Shown here: positions 6,442 to 14,413 of the stretch, piece by piece
Layout: each line of letters opens with the position of its first letter
Numbering within the stretch: the stretch's first letter is position 1
NCBI GenBank assembly: GCA_937903095.1
Contig: CALCZN010000376.1
Location: 1 to 16,391 of the forward strand
DNA from: Zeimonas sp937903095
Lineage (GTDB): Bacteria; Pseudomonadota; Gammaproteobacteria; Burkholderiales; Burkholderiaceae_E
DNA: 16,391 nt
Direction: 5' to 3'
The notes under the pieces: model-generated
The model's input: the letters and a program-made list of their open reading frames with translations, nothing else
The model's database searches: none
What the model was told of the DNA's origin: nothing
Made by a program: the position numbers and the translations under genes

Positions 6442-8169
6442 TCACTCGTTCGTCGCGCCGAGCACCTCTTCGATGCTCGTCATTCCCTGCATGACCTTCA
6501 CCAGCCCCGAGCGGCGCAGGTCGCGCACGCCTTCGAGCTGCGCCTGCCGCGCGATCTGCAGCGCGTTGCCGTTGGACAGGATCAGCTTCTGCATTTCCTC
6601 GGTGATCGGCATCACCTGGTAGATCCCCACGCGCCCCTTGTAGCCCGAGCCGCCGCAGCGCTCGCAGCCCACCGGCCGGAACGGCGTCCACTTGCCGTCG
6701 AGGTCCGACTCGAGAAAGCCGGCCTTCAGCAGCGCGCTGCTGTCGGTCTCCAGCGGCTGCTTGCAGTTGCACAGGCGGCGCGCCAGTCGCTGGGCGGTGA
6801 TCAGGATCACCGACGAGGCGATGTTGAAGGCCGGTACGCCCATGTTCGCCAGGCGCGTGAGCGTCGTCGGCGCGTCGTTGGTGTGCAGTGTCGACAGCAC
6901 CATGTGCCCGGTCTGCGCCGCCTTGATCGCGATGTCGGCGGTTTCCAGGTCGCGGATCTCGCCGACCATGATCACGTCCGGGTCCTGGCGCAGGAAGGCG
7001 CGCAGCGCGGCGGCGAAGGTGAGCCCCGCTTTCTCGTTGACGTTCACCTGGTTGATGCCCGGCAGGTTGATCTCGGCCGGGTCCTCGGCCGTGGAGATGT
7101 TGATGCCGGGCTCGTTCAGGATGTTCAGGCAGGTGTACAGCGACACCGTCTTGCCCGAGCCGGTCGGCCCGGTGACGAGGATCATCCCGTACGGGCGGCG
7201 GATCGCCTCGAGCAGCAGCTCCTTCTGTTCGGGCTCGTAGCCGAGCGCGTCGATGCCCAGCTTCGCCGACGACGGATCGAGGATCCGCATCACGATCTTC
7301 TCGCCGAACAGCGTCGGCAGCGTGGAGACGCGGAAGTCGATCGCGCGCTGGCTCGACAGCACGATCTTCATGCGCCCGTCCTGCGGCACGCGCTTCTCGG
7401 AGATGTCCAGCCGCGAGATCACCTTGATGCGCGAGGCGAGCTTCTCCTTGATCGCCAGCGGCGGCGTGACCACCTCGCGCAGCTCGCCGTCCACGCGCAG
7501 CCGGATCCGGTAGTACTTCTCGTAGGGCTCGAAATGGATGTCGGAGGCGCCGGCCTGGATCGCGTCGACCAGCACCTTCTGCAGGAAGCGCACGACCGGC
7601 GCGTCGTCGACGTCGCTGGTGTCGGGCGCGGCGGTCTGCTCCTCGGTGGCGACGGCGATGTCGTCGAGCGAGCCGTCGACCAGGTCCTCGAGCTGCTCGG
7701 TCGTGCTCTGGCCGAGCCGGTCGACCAGGCGCACGAGCCGGTCGTGCTCGACGACGATCGGGTCGAGCGCGGCCTGCGCCGAGAAGCGGATCCGGTCGAG
7801 CAGCTTCGAGTCGGTCGGGTCCGACATCGCGATCGACAGGCGCCCGCCGCGCTTGCCGAGGGGGACCACGCGCAGCTCGGTGGCGAGCTTGCGGTCGAGC
7901 AGGTCGGTAGGCAGCGTCGCCGGATCGATGGCCGACAGGTCGAGCAGCGGATGTCCGCACAGCTCGGCGGCGAACTGGGCGAGCTGGCGCGCCGGCATGT
8001 GTCCGCCGCCGACCAGCTCGTCGACGAAGCTCTGCTTGCCCGCATCGGCCTTGCGCTGGATCGCGCTCGCCTGGTCCAGGCGCAGCAGCTGGTGCTGCAC
8101 CAGCGCACGGCCGAGCCCCGACAGCGAAGTCGGTTCCTTCGTGCGGCCGGGGGCGGCGACGGTGGCCAT
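6442..8169 (-). CDS. pilB: Type IV pilus assembly (extension) ATPase PilB
   Basis: PilB is the cytoplasmic hexameric GspE-family ATPase that drives pilus extension. The 575-residue protein has an N-terminal GspE/MshEN-type domain (about 1-150) and the ATPase core. Walker A is GPTGSGKT at 334-341, the Asp box includes STAEDPAEI, the Walker B region is DVIMVGEIRD at 398-407, and the His box is TGHMVLSTLHTND at 420-432. Four zinc-binding cysteines are present: C467/C469 in LCNCK and C502/C505 in CERC. I use the ATG at 8169 (MATVAAPGRT), which gives the usual family length. The frame is open upstream to 8388, but that extension is Arg/Pro-rich and unlike PilB. No strong ribosome-binding site is seen. 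It is the first gene of the pilBCD-coaE-zapD-yacG block. Confidence 0.96.
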   Translation of the reverse strand: MATVAAPGRTKEPTSLSGLGRALVQHQLLRLDQASAIQRKADAGKQSFVDELVGGGHMPARQLAQFAAELCGHPLLDLSAIDPATLPTDLLDRKLATELRVVPLGKRGGRLSIAMSDPTDSKLLDRIRFSAQAALDPIVVEHDRLVRLVDRLGQSTTEQLEDLVDGSLDDIAVATEEQTAAPDTSDVDDAPVVRFLQKVLVDAIQAGASDIHFEPYEKYYRIRLRVDGELREVVTPPLAIKEKLASRIKVISRLDISEKRVPQDGRMKIVLSSQRAIDFRVSTLPTLFGEKIVMRILDPSSAKLGIDALGYEPEQKELLLEAIRRPYGMILVTGPTGSGKTVSLYTCLNILNEPGINISTAEDPAEINLPGINQVNVNEKAGLTFAAALRAFLRQDPDVIMVGEIRDLETADIAIKAAQTGHMVLSTLHTNDAPTTLTRLANMGVPAFNIASSVILITAQRLARRLCNCKQPLETDSSALLKAGFLESDLDGKWTPFRPVGCERCGGSGYKGRVGIYQVMPITEEMQKLILSNGNALQIARQAQLEGVRDLRRSGLVKVMQGMTSIEEVLGATNE

Positions 8170-8488
8170 TGCGTGTGACGGAGTCGATCGGATCGCAGGG
8201 AGCTCGCGGGCAATGATGCCCGCCGCAGCGGGCGCCGCGGGCGGCCCGGGCCCGCGGCCGCGACGAGCGCGTGCGCGGCCCGGACGAACGGTGCGCCGGA
8301 CGAGTATTGGCCGCGACGCGACGCCGGGTACTGGCGCGCGACGCGACCCCGGCCGGAGGCGCGCGGCGATCTTCCCGCCCAATCCCATGTTGCTCGCTTA
8401 CCCGGATTGCTGCTGCGCGAGCCTTTGGCCATAATCCGCGCTCGACGGCGGGCCGCGCGGCAGTGCGGCCACGACAGGCAGGCGCTCG
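8170..8488. other. Divergent intergenic region between pilB and livG
   Basis: This 319-base stretch separates two operons read away from each other. I see no gene in it. It holds a perfect 9-bp stem with a 7-base loop (8234-8242 with 8250-8258), inside the predicted leader of pilB, and two copies of a GCGCGACGCGAC-like direct repeat around 8309-8347. The liv promoter is near 8407-8435. I could not find a convincing pilB promoter here; a sigma54-type GG-N10-GC element was looked for and not seen. Confidence 0.6.
8407..8435 (+). promoter_or_regulatory. Predicted sigma70-type promoter of the liv operon
   Basis: TTGCTG (8407-8412) and CATAAT (8430-8435) are separated by exactly 17 bases, a good -35/-10 pair in very GC-rich surroundings. 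Transcription would start near 8442, about 47 bases before the livG ATG at 8489. No operator palindrome is obvious next to it. Confidence 0.6.
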
Positions 8489-9271
8489 ATGGCAGAAGAA
8501 AACTACATCCTGGAGACCCGGCGCCTCGTCAAGGAATTCAAGGGTTTCGTCGCGGTGAACGACGTCCACCTGCGCGTGCGCCGGGGCCAGATCCATGCGT
8601 TGATCGGCCCCAACGGCGCCGGCAAGACGACGTTCTTCAACCTGCTGACGAAGTTCCTGATTCCCACGGCGGGGCAGATCCTCTTCAACGGGCACGACAT
8701 CACGGCAGAGAAGCCTGCGCAGGTCGCGCGCCGCGGCGTCGTCCGGTCGTTCCAGATCTCGGCCACCTTCCCGAACCTGACGGTGCTCGAGAACGTGCGC
8801 GTAGCGCTGCAGCGCAAGCTGGGCACGTCGTTCCATTTCTGGAAGCCCGAGCGCTCGCTCGACGTGCTCGATGCGCGCGCGCTCGAGCTGCTCGACACGG
8901 TGGGGCTGCGCGAGTTCGCCGACCACGTCACCGTCGAGCTGCCGTACGGGCGCAAGCGCGCGCTGGAGATCGCCACCACGCTGGCCACCGACCCGGAGCT
9001 GATGCTGCTCGACGAACCCACCCAGGGCATGGGCCACGAGGACGTCGATCGCGTCACCCAGCTGATCAAGAAGGTGTCGGCGAACCGCACGGTGCTGATG
9101 GTCGAGCACAACATGAACGTGGTCGCCAACATCGCCGACACCATCAGCGTGCTGCAGCGCGGGCAGGTGATCGCCGAAGGCCCCTACGAGGTGGTCTCGA
9201 AGAATCCGCAGGTGCTCGAAGCGTACATGGGCAGCGCCACCGAAGAGCTCGGGAGCCCTCATGGCCACTGA
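8489..9271 (+). CDS. livG: Branched-chain/HAAT-type ABC transporter ATP-binding protein, LivG-like
   Basis: One of the two cytoplasmic ATPases of a LivGFJHM-type importer. In 260 residues it has Walker A GPNGAGKTT (40-48), a Q-loop at Q89 (RSFQI), the signature region LPYGRKRALEIA (151-162), Walker B LMLLDEP (171-177) and the switch His H207 (VEHNM). The signature departs from LSGGQ; LivG proteins commonly carry a Y-G-x-x-R variant here, so this is normal for the family. FNLLTKF after Walker A and the QGM D-loop also point to LivG rather than LivF. It is the first gene of the operon; its stop overlaps the livF start by 11 bases. The substrate cannot be told from sequence: amino acids are typical, but amides, urea or aromatic acids are also known for this family. 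Confidence 0.9.
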   Translation: MAEENYILETRRLVKEFKGFVAVNDVHLRVRRGQIHALIGPNGAGKTTFFNLLTKFLIPTAGQILFNGHDITAEKPAQVARRGVVRSFQISATFPNLTVLENVRVALQRKLGTSFHFWKPERSLDVLDARALELLDTVGLREFADHVTVELPYGRKRALEIATTLATDPELMLLDEPTQGMGHEDVDRVTQLIKKVSANRTVLMVEHNMNVVANIADTISVLQRGQVIAEGPYEVVSKNPQVLEAYMGSATEELGSPHGH

Positions 9272-9977
9272 ACGCGGCGTCGAGTTCCTGCGCATCTCCG
9301 ACCTGCACGCGTTCTACGGCGAATCGCACATCCTGCACGGCGTCGATCTCGTCGTGAACCGCGGCGAGGTCGTCACGCTGCTCGGCCGCAACGGTGCCGG
9401 GCGCACGACCACGCTGAAGTCGATCCTCGGGCTGGTCGGACGGCGCACCGGATCGATCATGATCAACGGCGTGGAGTCGGTGAACCTGCCGCCGCATGCG
9501 ATCGCGCGGCTGGGGATCGGCTACTGCCCCGAGGAGCGCGGCATCTTCGCGAGCCTGTCGTGCGAGGAGAACCTGCTGCTGCCGCCGCAGATCGGCTCCG
9601 GCGGCATGGGCCTGGACGAGATCTACGAGATGTTCCCCAACCTCGCCGAGCGGCGCGCGAGCCAGGGCACGCGGCTGTCGGGCGGCGAGCAGCAGATGCT
9701 GGCCGTGGCGCGCATCCTGCGCACCGGTGCGAAGATGCTGCTGCTCGACGAGATCTCCGAGGGCCTGGCGCCGGTCATCGTCCAGAGCCTGGCACGGATG
9801 ATCCGCATGCTGCGCGAAAAGGGGTTCACCATCGTCATGGTGGAGCAGAATTTCCGGTTCGCGGCGCCGCTCGCCGACCGGTTCTACGTCATGGAGCACG
9901 GCCGCATCGTCGAACGCGTCGAGGCGGCCGAGCTCGAACAGAAGATGGGCATGCTGCGCGAGTATCTCGGCGTCTGA
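9261..9977 (+). CDS. livF: Branched-chain/HAAT-type ABC transporter ATP-binding protein, LivF-like, with Arg in Walker A
   Basis: The second cytoplasmic ATPase of the importer, 238 residues. Signature LSGGEQ is at 139-144, Walker B LLLDE ends at E164, the D-loop reads SEGLAP, and the switch position is Gln (VEQNF), as usual in LivF. The Walker A motif is GRNGAGRTT (42-50): the Lys that contacts the ATP phosphates is Arg48 (codon CGC, 9402-9404). From memory, Arg at this point recurs in some LivF-like proteins of beta-proteobacteria, together with an LLDEISEGLAP D-loop, so it is probably a subfamily trait and not a fresh defect. The start at 9261 overlaps livG and has GGAG seven bases upstream. 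It presumably pairs with the LivG-like subunit as a heterodimer. Confidence 0.9.
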   Translation: MATERGVEFLRISDLHAFYGESHILHGVDLVVNRGEVVTLLGRNGAGRTTTLKSILGLVGRRTGSIMINGVESVNLPPHAIARLGIGYCPEERGIFASLSCEENLLLPPQIGSGGMGLDEIYEMFPNLAERRASQGTRLSGGEQQMLAVARILRTGAKMLLLDEISEGLAPVIVQSLARMIRMLREKGFTIVMVEQNFRFAAPLADRFYVMEHGRIVERVEAAELEQKMGMLREYLGV

Positions 9978-10023
9978 GCGCGGTCGCCGGTCACTGGGTC
10001 CCACCACTCGAGGAGGATGGACG

Positions 10024-11247
10024 ATGAAAACCAGGGTGAAGTTTTCGACGATGGTCGCGTCGCTGGCGCTGGCCTTCGGCGCGGCGACGGCGAACGCCGA
10101 AGTTTCCGGCGGCGTGGTCAAGATCGGCGTCATGAACGACATGTCGGGTCTGTACGCCGACATCGGCGGACCGGGCTCCGTCGTCGCGGCGAAGCTGGCG
10201 GTCGAGGATTTCCAGAAGCAGTTCAATCCGAAGTTCAAGATCGAGATCGTCTCGGCCGACCACCAGAACAAGCCCGACGTCGGCTCGAACGTCGCGCGCC
10301 AGTGGTACGACACCGACGGCGTCGATGCGATCGCCGACGTGCCCACCTCGTCGGTGGCGCTGGCCGTCAGCCAGGTCACCCGGGACAAGAACAAGGCCTT
10401 CCTCGCCACCGGGCCCGGCAGCTCGGACCTGACCGGCAAGGCGTGCTCGCCGAACACCGTGCACTTCCTGTACGACACCTGGATGCTCGCGCACGGCACC
10501 GGCACCGCGGTGACGAAGAACGGCGGCGACACCTGGTTCTTCCTGACCGCCGACTACGCGTTCGGACATGCACTCGAGCGCGACACGGCCGAAGCCGTCA
10601 AGCAGGCCGGCGGCAAGGTGCTCGGCGCCGTCCGCCATCCGCTCGGCACGCAGGACTTCTCCTCGTACCTGCTGCAGGCGCAGGCGTCGAAGGCCAAGGT
10701 GATCGGCCTGGCCAACGCCGGCGGCGACACGATCAACTCGATCAAACAGGCCGCCGAGTTCGGCATCGTCAAGGGCGGCCAGAGCCTGGCCGGCCTGCTG
10801 GTGTTCATCACCGACGTGCACGGCCTGGGCCTCGAGAAGGCGCAGGGGCTGCTGCTCACCGAGACCTTCTACTGGGATCACGACGACAAGACGCGCGAGT
10901 GGTCGAAGCGCTTCGCCGCGGCCAACAAGGGCATCTATCCGTCGTCGGACCACGCGGGCGTCTACGCGGTGATCCTCGACTACCTGAAGGCGGTCAAGGA
11001 GATCGACTCCGACGACGGAGCGAAGGCGGTCGCGCAGATGAAGTCGCGGCCCGCCGAGGATCCGCTGTTCGGCAAGAGCACGACGCGCATCGACGGGCGC
11101 ACGCTGCACCCGGCCTACCTCTTCGAGGTGAAGAAGCCCAGCGAGTCGAAGGGCCCGTACGACTACTACAAGCTGCGCGCGACGATCCCGGCCAACGAGG
11201 CCTTCCGTCCGTTGAACGAAGGCGGCTGCCCGCTGGTGAAGTCCTGA
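10024..11247 (+). CDS. livJ: Periplasmic substrate-binding protein of the HAAT-type ABC transporter (LivJ/LivK-like)
   Basis: The binding protein captures the substrate in the periplasm and delivers it to the permease. The 407-residue precursor has a classical Sec signal peptide: MKTR, a hydrophobic stretch at about 9-20, and a probable cut after A25 (ATANA, then EVSGG). The mature protein begins with the type-I periplasmic fold pattern VVKIGVMNDMSGLYADIGGPG, and later has HQNKPDVG, DYAFGHALE and DFSSYLLQAQ. The ATG at 10024 has a near-perfect GAGGAGG at 10010-10016, seven bases upstream, the strongest ribosome-binding site in the operon, in line with the surplus of binding protein such systems need. 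An ATG at 10017 is in another frame. Substrate is not predictable; the set could import branched-chain amino acids or a related acid or amide. Confidence 0.9.
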   Translation: MKTRVKFSTMVASLALAFGAATANAEVSGGVVKIGVMNDMSGLYADIGGPGSVVAAKLAVEDFQKQFNPKFKIEIVSADHQNKPDVGSNVARQWYDTDGVDAIADVPTSSVALAVSQVTRDKNKAFLATGPGSSDLTGKACSPNTVHFLYDTWMLAHGTGTAVTKNGGDTWFFLTADYAFGHALERDTAEAVKQAGGKVLGAVRHPLGTQDFSSYLLQAQASKAKVIGLANAGGDTINSIKQAAEFGIVKGGQSLAGLLVFITDVHGLGLEKAQGLLLTETFYWDHDDKTREWSKRFAAANKGIYPSSDHAGVYAVILDYLKAVKEIDSDDGAKAVAQMKSRPAEDPLFGKSTTRIDGRTLHPAYLFEVKKPSESKGPYDYYKLRATIPANEAFRPLNEGGCPLVKS

Positions 11248-11252
11248 GCAAC

Positions 11253-11323
11253 GCGGGCGCACGACGCCCGCACCGCCGGGCGCGAGCCCGGGCACCCGCG
11301 GAGCCGGTTCGCCGGCTCCGCGG
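11253..11323 (+). promoter_or_regulatory. Cluster of three hairpins between livJ and livH
   Basis: Three perfect stem-loops follow each other in the 104-base gap. Stem 11253-11259 pairs with 11265-11271 (7 bp, 5-base loop). Stem 11276-11281 pairs with 11286-11291 (6 bp, loop GCGA, a GNRA tetraloop). Stem 11296-11307 pairs with 11312-11323 (12 bp, loop TTCG). None is followed by a T-run. The likely role is protection of the livJ mRNA 3' end or partial attenuation before the permease genes. Confidence 0.7.
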
Positions 11324-11351
11324 CTGATTCCGCATCCAGGTCGCAGACTCG

Positions 11352-12236
11352 ATGGAAATCTTCGGCATACCGACCGTCGCGCTGTTCGGACAGCTGCTGA
11401 TCGGCCTGATCAACGGTTCGTTCTACGCGCTGCTGTCGCTCGGCCTCGCAGTGATCTTCGGCCTGCTGAACATCATCAACTTCGCGCACGGCGCGCTCTA
11501 CATGCTGGGCGCGTTCACCGCATACCTGCTGCTGGCGAAGCTGGGCATCGGCTACTGGTGGTCGCTGATCCTCGCGCCGATCGTCGTCGGCGCGATCGGC
11601 ATGATCATCGAGCGCACCATGCTCGCGAAGCTGTACAAGCTCGATCATCTGTACGGGCTGCTGCTCACTTTCGGGCTGGCGCTGATCATCCAGGGGCTGT
11701 TCCGCAACTGGTTCGGCTCCTCCGGCGAGCCGTACCCGATTCCGTCCGCGCTCACCGGCTCGCAGAATCTGGGCTTCATGTTCCTGCCGAATTACCGCGC
11801 GTGGGTCATCGTGGCTTCGGTCGTCGTCTGCCTGGGCACCTGGTTCATGATCGAGCGCACGCGGCTGGGCGCGTACCTGCGCGCGGCCACCGAGAACCCG
11901 CAACTGGTGCAGGCTTTCGGCATCAACGTGCCGCGCATGATCACGCTCACCTACGGTTTCGGCGTGGCGCTCGCCGGCTTCGGCGGCGTGATGGCCGCGC
12001 CGATCTACCAGGTCAGTCCCCAGATGGGCGAGCACCTGATCATCGTCGTGTTCGCCGTCGTCGTCATCGGCGGCATGGGGTCGATCCTCGGGTCCATCGT
12101 CACCGGCTTCGGGCTCGGTCTGATCGAGGGACTCACCAAGGTCTTCTATCCGGAAGCGTCGAACACCGTGATCTTCGTGATCATGGCGATCGTCCTGTTG
12201 ATCAAGCCGGCCGGCCTGTTCGGCACGCAGAAGTAG
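11352..12236 (+). CDS. livH: Branched-chain/HAAT-type ABC transporter permease, LivH-like
   Basis: One of two inner-membrane permeases of the importer, 294 residues, highly hydrophobic with about eight membrane segments. The N-terminal region LLIGLINGSFYALLSLGLAVIF followed by GLLNIINFAHGALYMLGAF (about 37-55) is the LivH hallmark. ERTRLGAYLRAATENPQLVQAFGINV is the cytoplasmic coupling loop that meets the ATPases. GGMGSILGSIVTGFGLGLIEG and LIKPAGLFG close the protein, also as in LivH. The ATG follows the hairpin cluster; only a weak ribosome-binding site is present, suggesting lower expression than livJ. livM follows after 10 bases. Confidence 0.92.
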   Translation: MEIFGIPTVALFGQLLIGLINGSFYALLSLGLAVIFGLLNIINFAHGALYMLGAFTAYLLLAKLGIGYWWSLILAPIVVGAIGMIIERTMLAKLYKLDHLYGLLLTFGLALIIQGLFRNWFGSSGEPYPIPSALTGSQNLGFMFLPNYRAWVIVASVVVCLGTWFMIERTRLGAYLRAATENPQLVQAFGINVPRMITLTYGFGVALAGFGGVMAAPIYQVSPQMGEHLIIVVFAVVVIGGMGSILGSIVTGFGLGLIEGLTKVFYPEASNTVIFVIMAIVLLIKPAGLFGTQK

Positions 12237-12246
12237 GTACGCGCCA

Positions 12247-13236
12247 ATGGCCCATCAAAGCACCACGCTCGCGGCGCCGGTCGGCGCGAAAACGCATCTG
12301 CACGCGCAGGCCGACACCAGCTACCAGCGCTACGCGCTCGTGCTGATGGCGGCGGCCTTCGTGCTGCTGCCGCTGGCCGTCTATCCGGTGTTCCTGATGA
12401 AGGTGATGTGCTTCGCGCTGTTCGCGTGCGCATTCAATCTGCTCATCGGCTTCGGCGGGCTGCTGTCCTTCGGCCACGCGATGTTCCTCGGCACCGCCGG
12501 CTACGCGTCGGCGCACGCGGCGAAGGTGTGGGGCCTGACGCCCGAGCTGGCGATCGTCTTCGGCACCGGCTGCTCGGCGCTGCTCGGCTGGGTCACCGGG
12601 CTGCTCGCGATCCGGCGCCAGGGCATCTATTTCGCGATGATCACGCTGGCGCTGGCGCAGATGGTGTTCTTCTTCTATCTGCAGACGCCGTTCACGCACG
12701 GCGAGGACGGCATCCAGGGCGTGCCGCGCGGAAAGCTGTTCGGCGTCATCGACCTGAACGACCCGCTGGCGATGTACGCGCTCGTCTTCGTCGTCTTCTT
12801 CGGCGGCTTCCTGCTGATCTGGCGCATCGTGCATTCGCCTTTCGGGCAGGTGCTCAAGGCGATCCGCGAGAACGAGCCGCGCGCCACCTCGCTCGGCTAC
12901 GACACCGACCGCTACAAGCTCGTCGCGTACATCCTGTCGGGCACGCTGGCGGGGCTGGCCGGCGCGACCAAGGCACTGGTCTTCCAGCTCGCCTCGCTCA
13001 CCGACGTCTACTGGACGATGTCGGGCGAGGTGGTGCTGATGACGCTGGTCGGCGGCCTGGGCACGCTGTTCGGCCCGGTGGTCGGCGCGGCGGTGATCAT
13101 CACGATGCAGAACTACCTCGCGCAGATCGGCGCCTGGGTCACCATCGTGCAGGGCGCGATCTTCGTCCTGTGCGTGCTGGCCTTTCGTCGCGGCATCGTC
13201 GGCGAGATCGCGCAGCTGCTGCGCAAGCCGCTGTAG
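12247..13236 (+). CDS. livM: Branched-chain/HAAT-type ABC transporter permease, LivM-like
   Basis: The second inner-membrane permease, 329 residues. It has a short hydrophilic N-terminus (1-28), then many membrane segments with the LivM hallmark NLLIGFGGLLSFGHAMFLGTAGY (about 64-86), LLAIRRQGIYFAMITLALAQM and the coupling loop SPFGQVLKAIRENEPRATSLGYDTDRYKL. GGLGTLFGPVVGAAVI near the end is also typical. It is the last liv gene seen. Its stop (13234-13236) lies 11 bases before the TA flanking the insertion sequence, so the gene is complete. Any further operon gene or terminator formerly downstream is not present here. Confidence 0.92.
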   Translation: MAHQSTTLAAPVGAKTHLHAQADTSYQRYALVLMAAAFVLLPLAVYPVFLMKVMCFALFACAFNLLIGFGGLLSFGHAMFLGTAGYASAHAAKVWGLTPELAIVFGTGCSALLGWVTGLLAIRRQGIYFAMITLALAQMVFFFYLQTPFTHGEDGIQGVPRGKLFGVIDLNDPLAMYALVFVVFFGGFLLIWRIVHSPFGQVLKAIRENEPRATSLGYDTDRYKLVAYILSGTLAGLAGATKALVFQLASLTDVYWTMSGEVVLMTLVGGLGTLFGPVVGAAVIITMQNYLAQIGAWVTIVQGAIFVLCVLAFRRGIVGEIAQLLRKPL

Positions 13237-13247
13237 GCAGCGTACTA

Positions 13248-13273
13248 GTACTGCAACACGTTAATTACGCAAC
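13248..13273. repeat. IS630 terminal inverted repeat, left end
   Basis: Begins GTACTGCAACACG directly after the TA duplication. It pairs with 14414-14439, with mismatches at repeat positions 6, 7, 15 and 19. The transposase stop codon (13265-13267) lies inside this repeat. Confidence 0.88.
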
Positions 13274-13957
13274 GTAATGCCGGCCCAGCTTTCGATCGGC
13301 GTCCTGACGCGTGAACGTCCACCGGATGGTTCGGCGTTCGCGGTTGCGATCGAGCTGCCAAGCGTCGACTTCGGATGCGAGCGTATCGCGAGCGGTAATG
13401 CGACGATCGAGACACTGGCGAGCGAGCGCCCCGATCTCGATCTCGGCCATGTTCAGCCAACTGGCGTGCTTCGGGGTGTAGTGGAAGCGAACGCGGCGCA
13501 GCAGCTGCGCGGCGGCCTCCTTGCCCAGCACCTCCTCGAAGCATTTCCGGAAGTGGGTGTTCAAGTTGTCCAGCACCAGATGGATGCGTCTGGCCGAACC
13601 GTAGACGTTCTCGATCAGGTGACGTACGAAGGCAACGAAGTCCACCTTGCCCCGGTGCTCGGTGAGGCGCACCGTTCGGTGCCCGACTTTGGGCTCGACG
13701 GCGACGAACAGATTGCAGGTGCCGCGGCGCACGTATTCGTAGTCCTCGCGCGCGGGGCTGCCGCCTTTCATCGGCAGCGGCGCGCGGCTGTGCGCGAGCA
13801 ACTGCGTGCTCTTCTCGTCGATGCACACTACCGGTTCGTTGCGTCGACGCGGCCGGGCGTACAGAGCCAGCAACTCGTACATGCGGGCGCGGTACTGCGC
13901 ATCGAGCACGCCGACGCACCACATCAGGCGTCGCCAAGGTTTGATCCAGTTTTTTTT
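13265..13957 (-). CDS. IS630 transposase, second frame (catalytic DDE part, reached by -1 frameshift)
   Basis: This frame carries the RNase H-fold DDE nuclease. It picks up at KKNWIKPWRRLMWC, which is the natural continuation of the RRLLKK end of the first frame in IS630 proteins, and runs to HYVA. Catalytic residues are the Asp of VVCIDEKS (13817-13819), the Asp of LVLDNLNTHF (13568-13570) and the Glu of SWLNMAEIEI (13442-13444). There is no suitable start codon at the top of this frame; the join with the first frame over the A8 run (13950-13957) gives a protein of about 371 residues, normal for the family. It is therefore best read as the second half of one transposase. Whether expression uses ribosomal -1 shifting or transcript slippage cannot be decided here. 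Confidence 0.88.
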   Translation of the reverse strand, partial: KKNWIKPWRRLMWCVGVLDAQYRARMYELLALYARPRRRNEPVVCIDEKSTQLLAHSRAPLPMKGGSPAREDYEYVRRGTCNLFVAVEPKVGHRTVRLTEHRGKVDFVAFVRHLIENVYGSARRIHLVLDNLNTHFRKCFEEVLGKEAAAQLLRRVRFHYTPKHASWLNMAEIEIGALARQCLDRRITARDTLASEVDAWQLDRNRERRTIRWTFTRQDADRKLGRHYVA

Positions 13958-14379
13958 AGCAGCCGGCGGATCGTCTCCCGGCTGATGCCCTCCATACCCG
14001 GTTCGGCTCGGGCAGCCTTCTCCAGCCGCAGCACCGTCCAGCGCTTGGCCCCTTGCGGTGGCGCCGAGCAGGCCAACGCCGTCACCCGCGCCTCGGCATT
14101 GGCGTCGTACCGCTGCGGGCGCCCCGGGCGCGGTGCGTCGTACAAGGCTGCCTGCACGCCGCCGTCCAGGTACGCCGTGCGCGTGCGCCAGATCGCGGTG
14201 CGGTCGACTCCCAAGACCTCTTCGATCACCGTCTGCGGCATCCCGCGATCCAGCGCGGCCAGGATGTGTGCGCGATTGACTTCGCGGGCGTGGTGCATGC
14301 CCTTGGAGCGCACTTGCTCGATCAGTTCCCGGTCCTTGCTCGAGAGGCGAAATTGAACTCGACTCATGGCGACATCCAC
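13924..14379 (-). CDS. IS630 transposase, first frame (DNA-binding helix-turn-helix part)
   Basis: A 151-residue frame with the N-terminal DNA-binding region of IS630-type transposases. REVNRAHILAALDRGMPQTVIEEVLGVDRTAIWRTRTAYLDGG forms a helix-turn-helix domain (about 31-75). GRPQRYDANAEARVTALACS with PPQGAKRWTVLRLEK and ISRETIRRLLKK form the second HTH-like region. The start is GTG at 14379; an ATG at 14367 (MSRVQFRLSSKDR) is an equally good candidate, with a GGGTGG-like site upstream. The frame leaves the conserved sequence after LLKK, at the slippery heptamer A-AAA-AAA, and stops 24 bases beyond it. Alone it would be a DNA-binding protein without a nuclease and could act as a regulator of transposition. 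Confidence 0.88.
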   Translation of the reverse strand: MDVAMSRVQFRLSSKDRELIEQVRSKGMHHAREVNRAHILAALDRGMPQTVIEEVLGVDRTAIWRTRTAYLDGGVQAALYDAPRPGRPQRYDANAEARVTALACSAPPQGAKRWTVLRLEKAARAEPGMEGISRETIRRLLKKTGSNLGDA

Positions 14380-14413
14380 CCTGCAGGGATGAACATGTCG
14401 GCATTGTATTCAT

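Noticed and set aside
4798..8178. Very long + strand open frame (over 1100 codons) opposite pilB, pilC and pilD
   Set aside because: It is antisense to three well-recognised genes. Its Arg/His/Gln/Asp-rich composition is the usual product of reading GC-rich codons on the wrong strand.
6428..9295. 955-codon - strand open frame spanning pilB and livG
   Set aside because: It crosses a promoter region and the start of the oppositely directed livG, and its protein has no domain pattern; it is a GC-driven shadow frame.
13277..14356. 359-codon + strand open frame inside the insertion sequence
   Set aside because: It lies opposite the transposase, whose catalytic and HTH motifs are all on the - strand.
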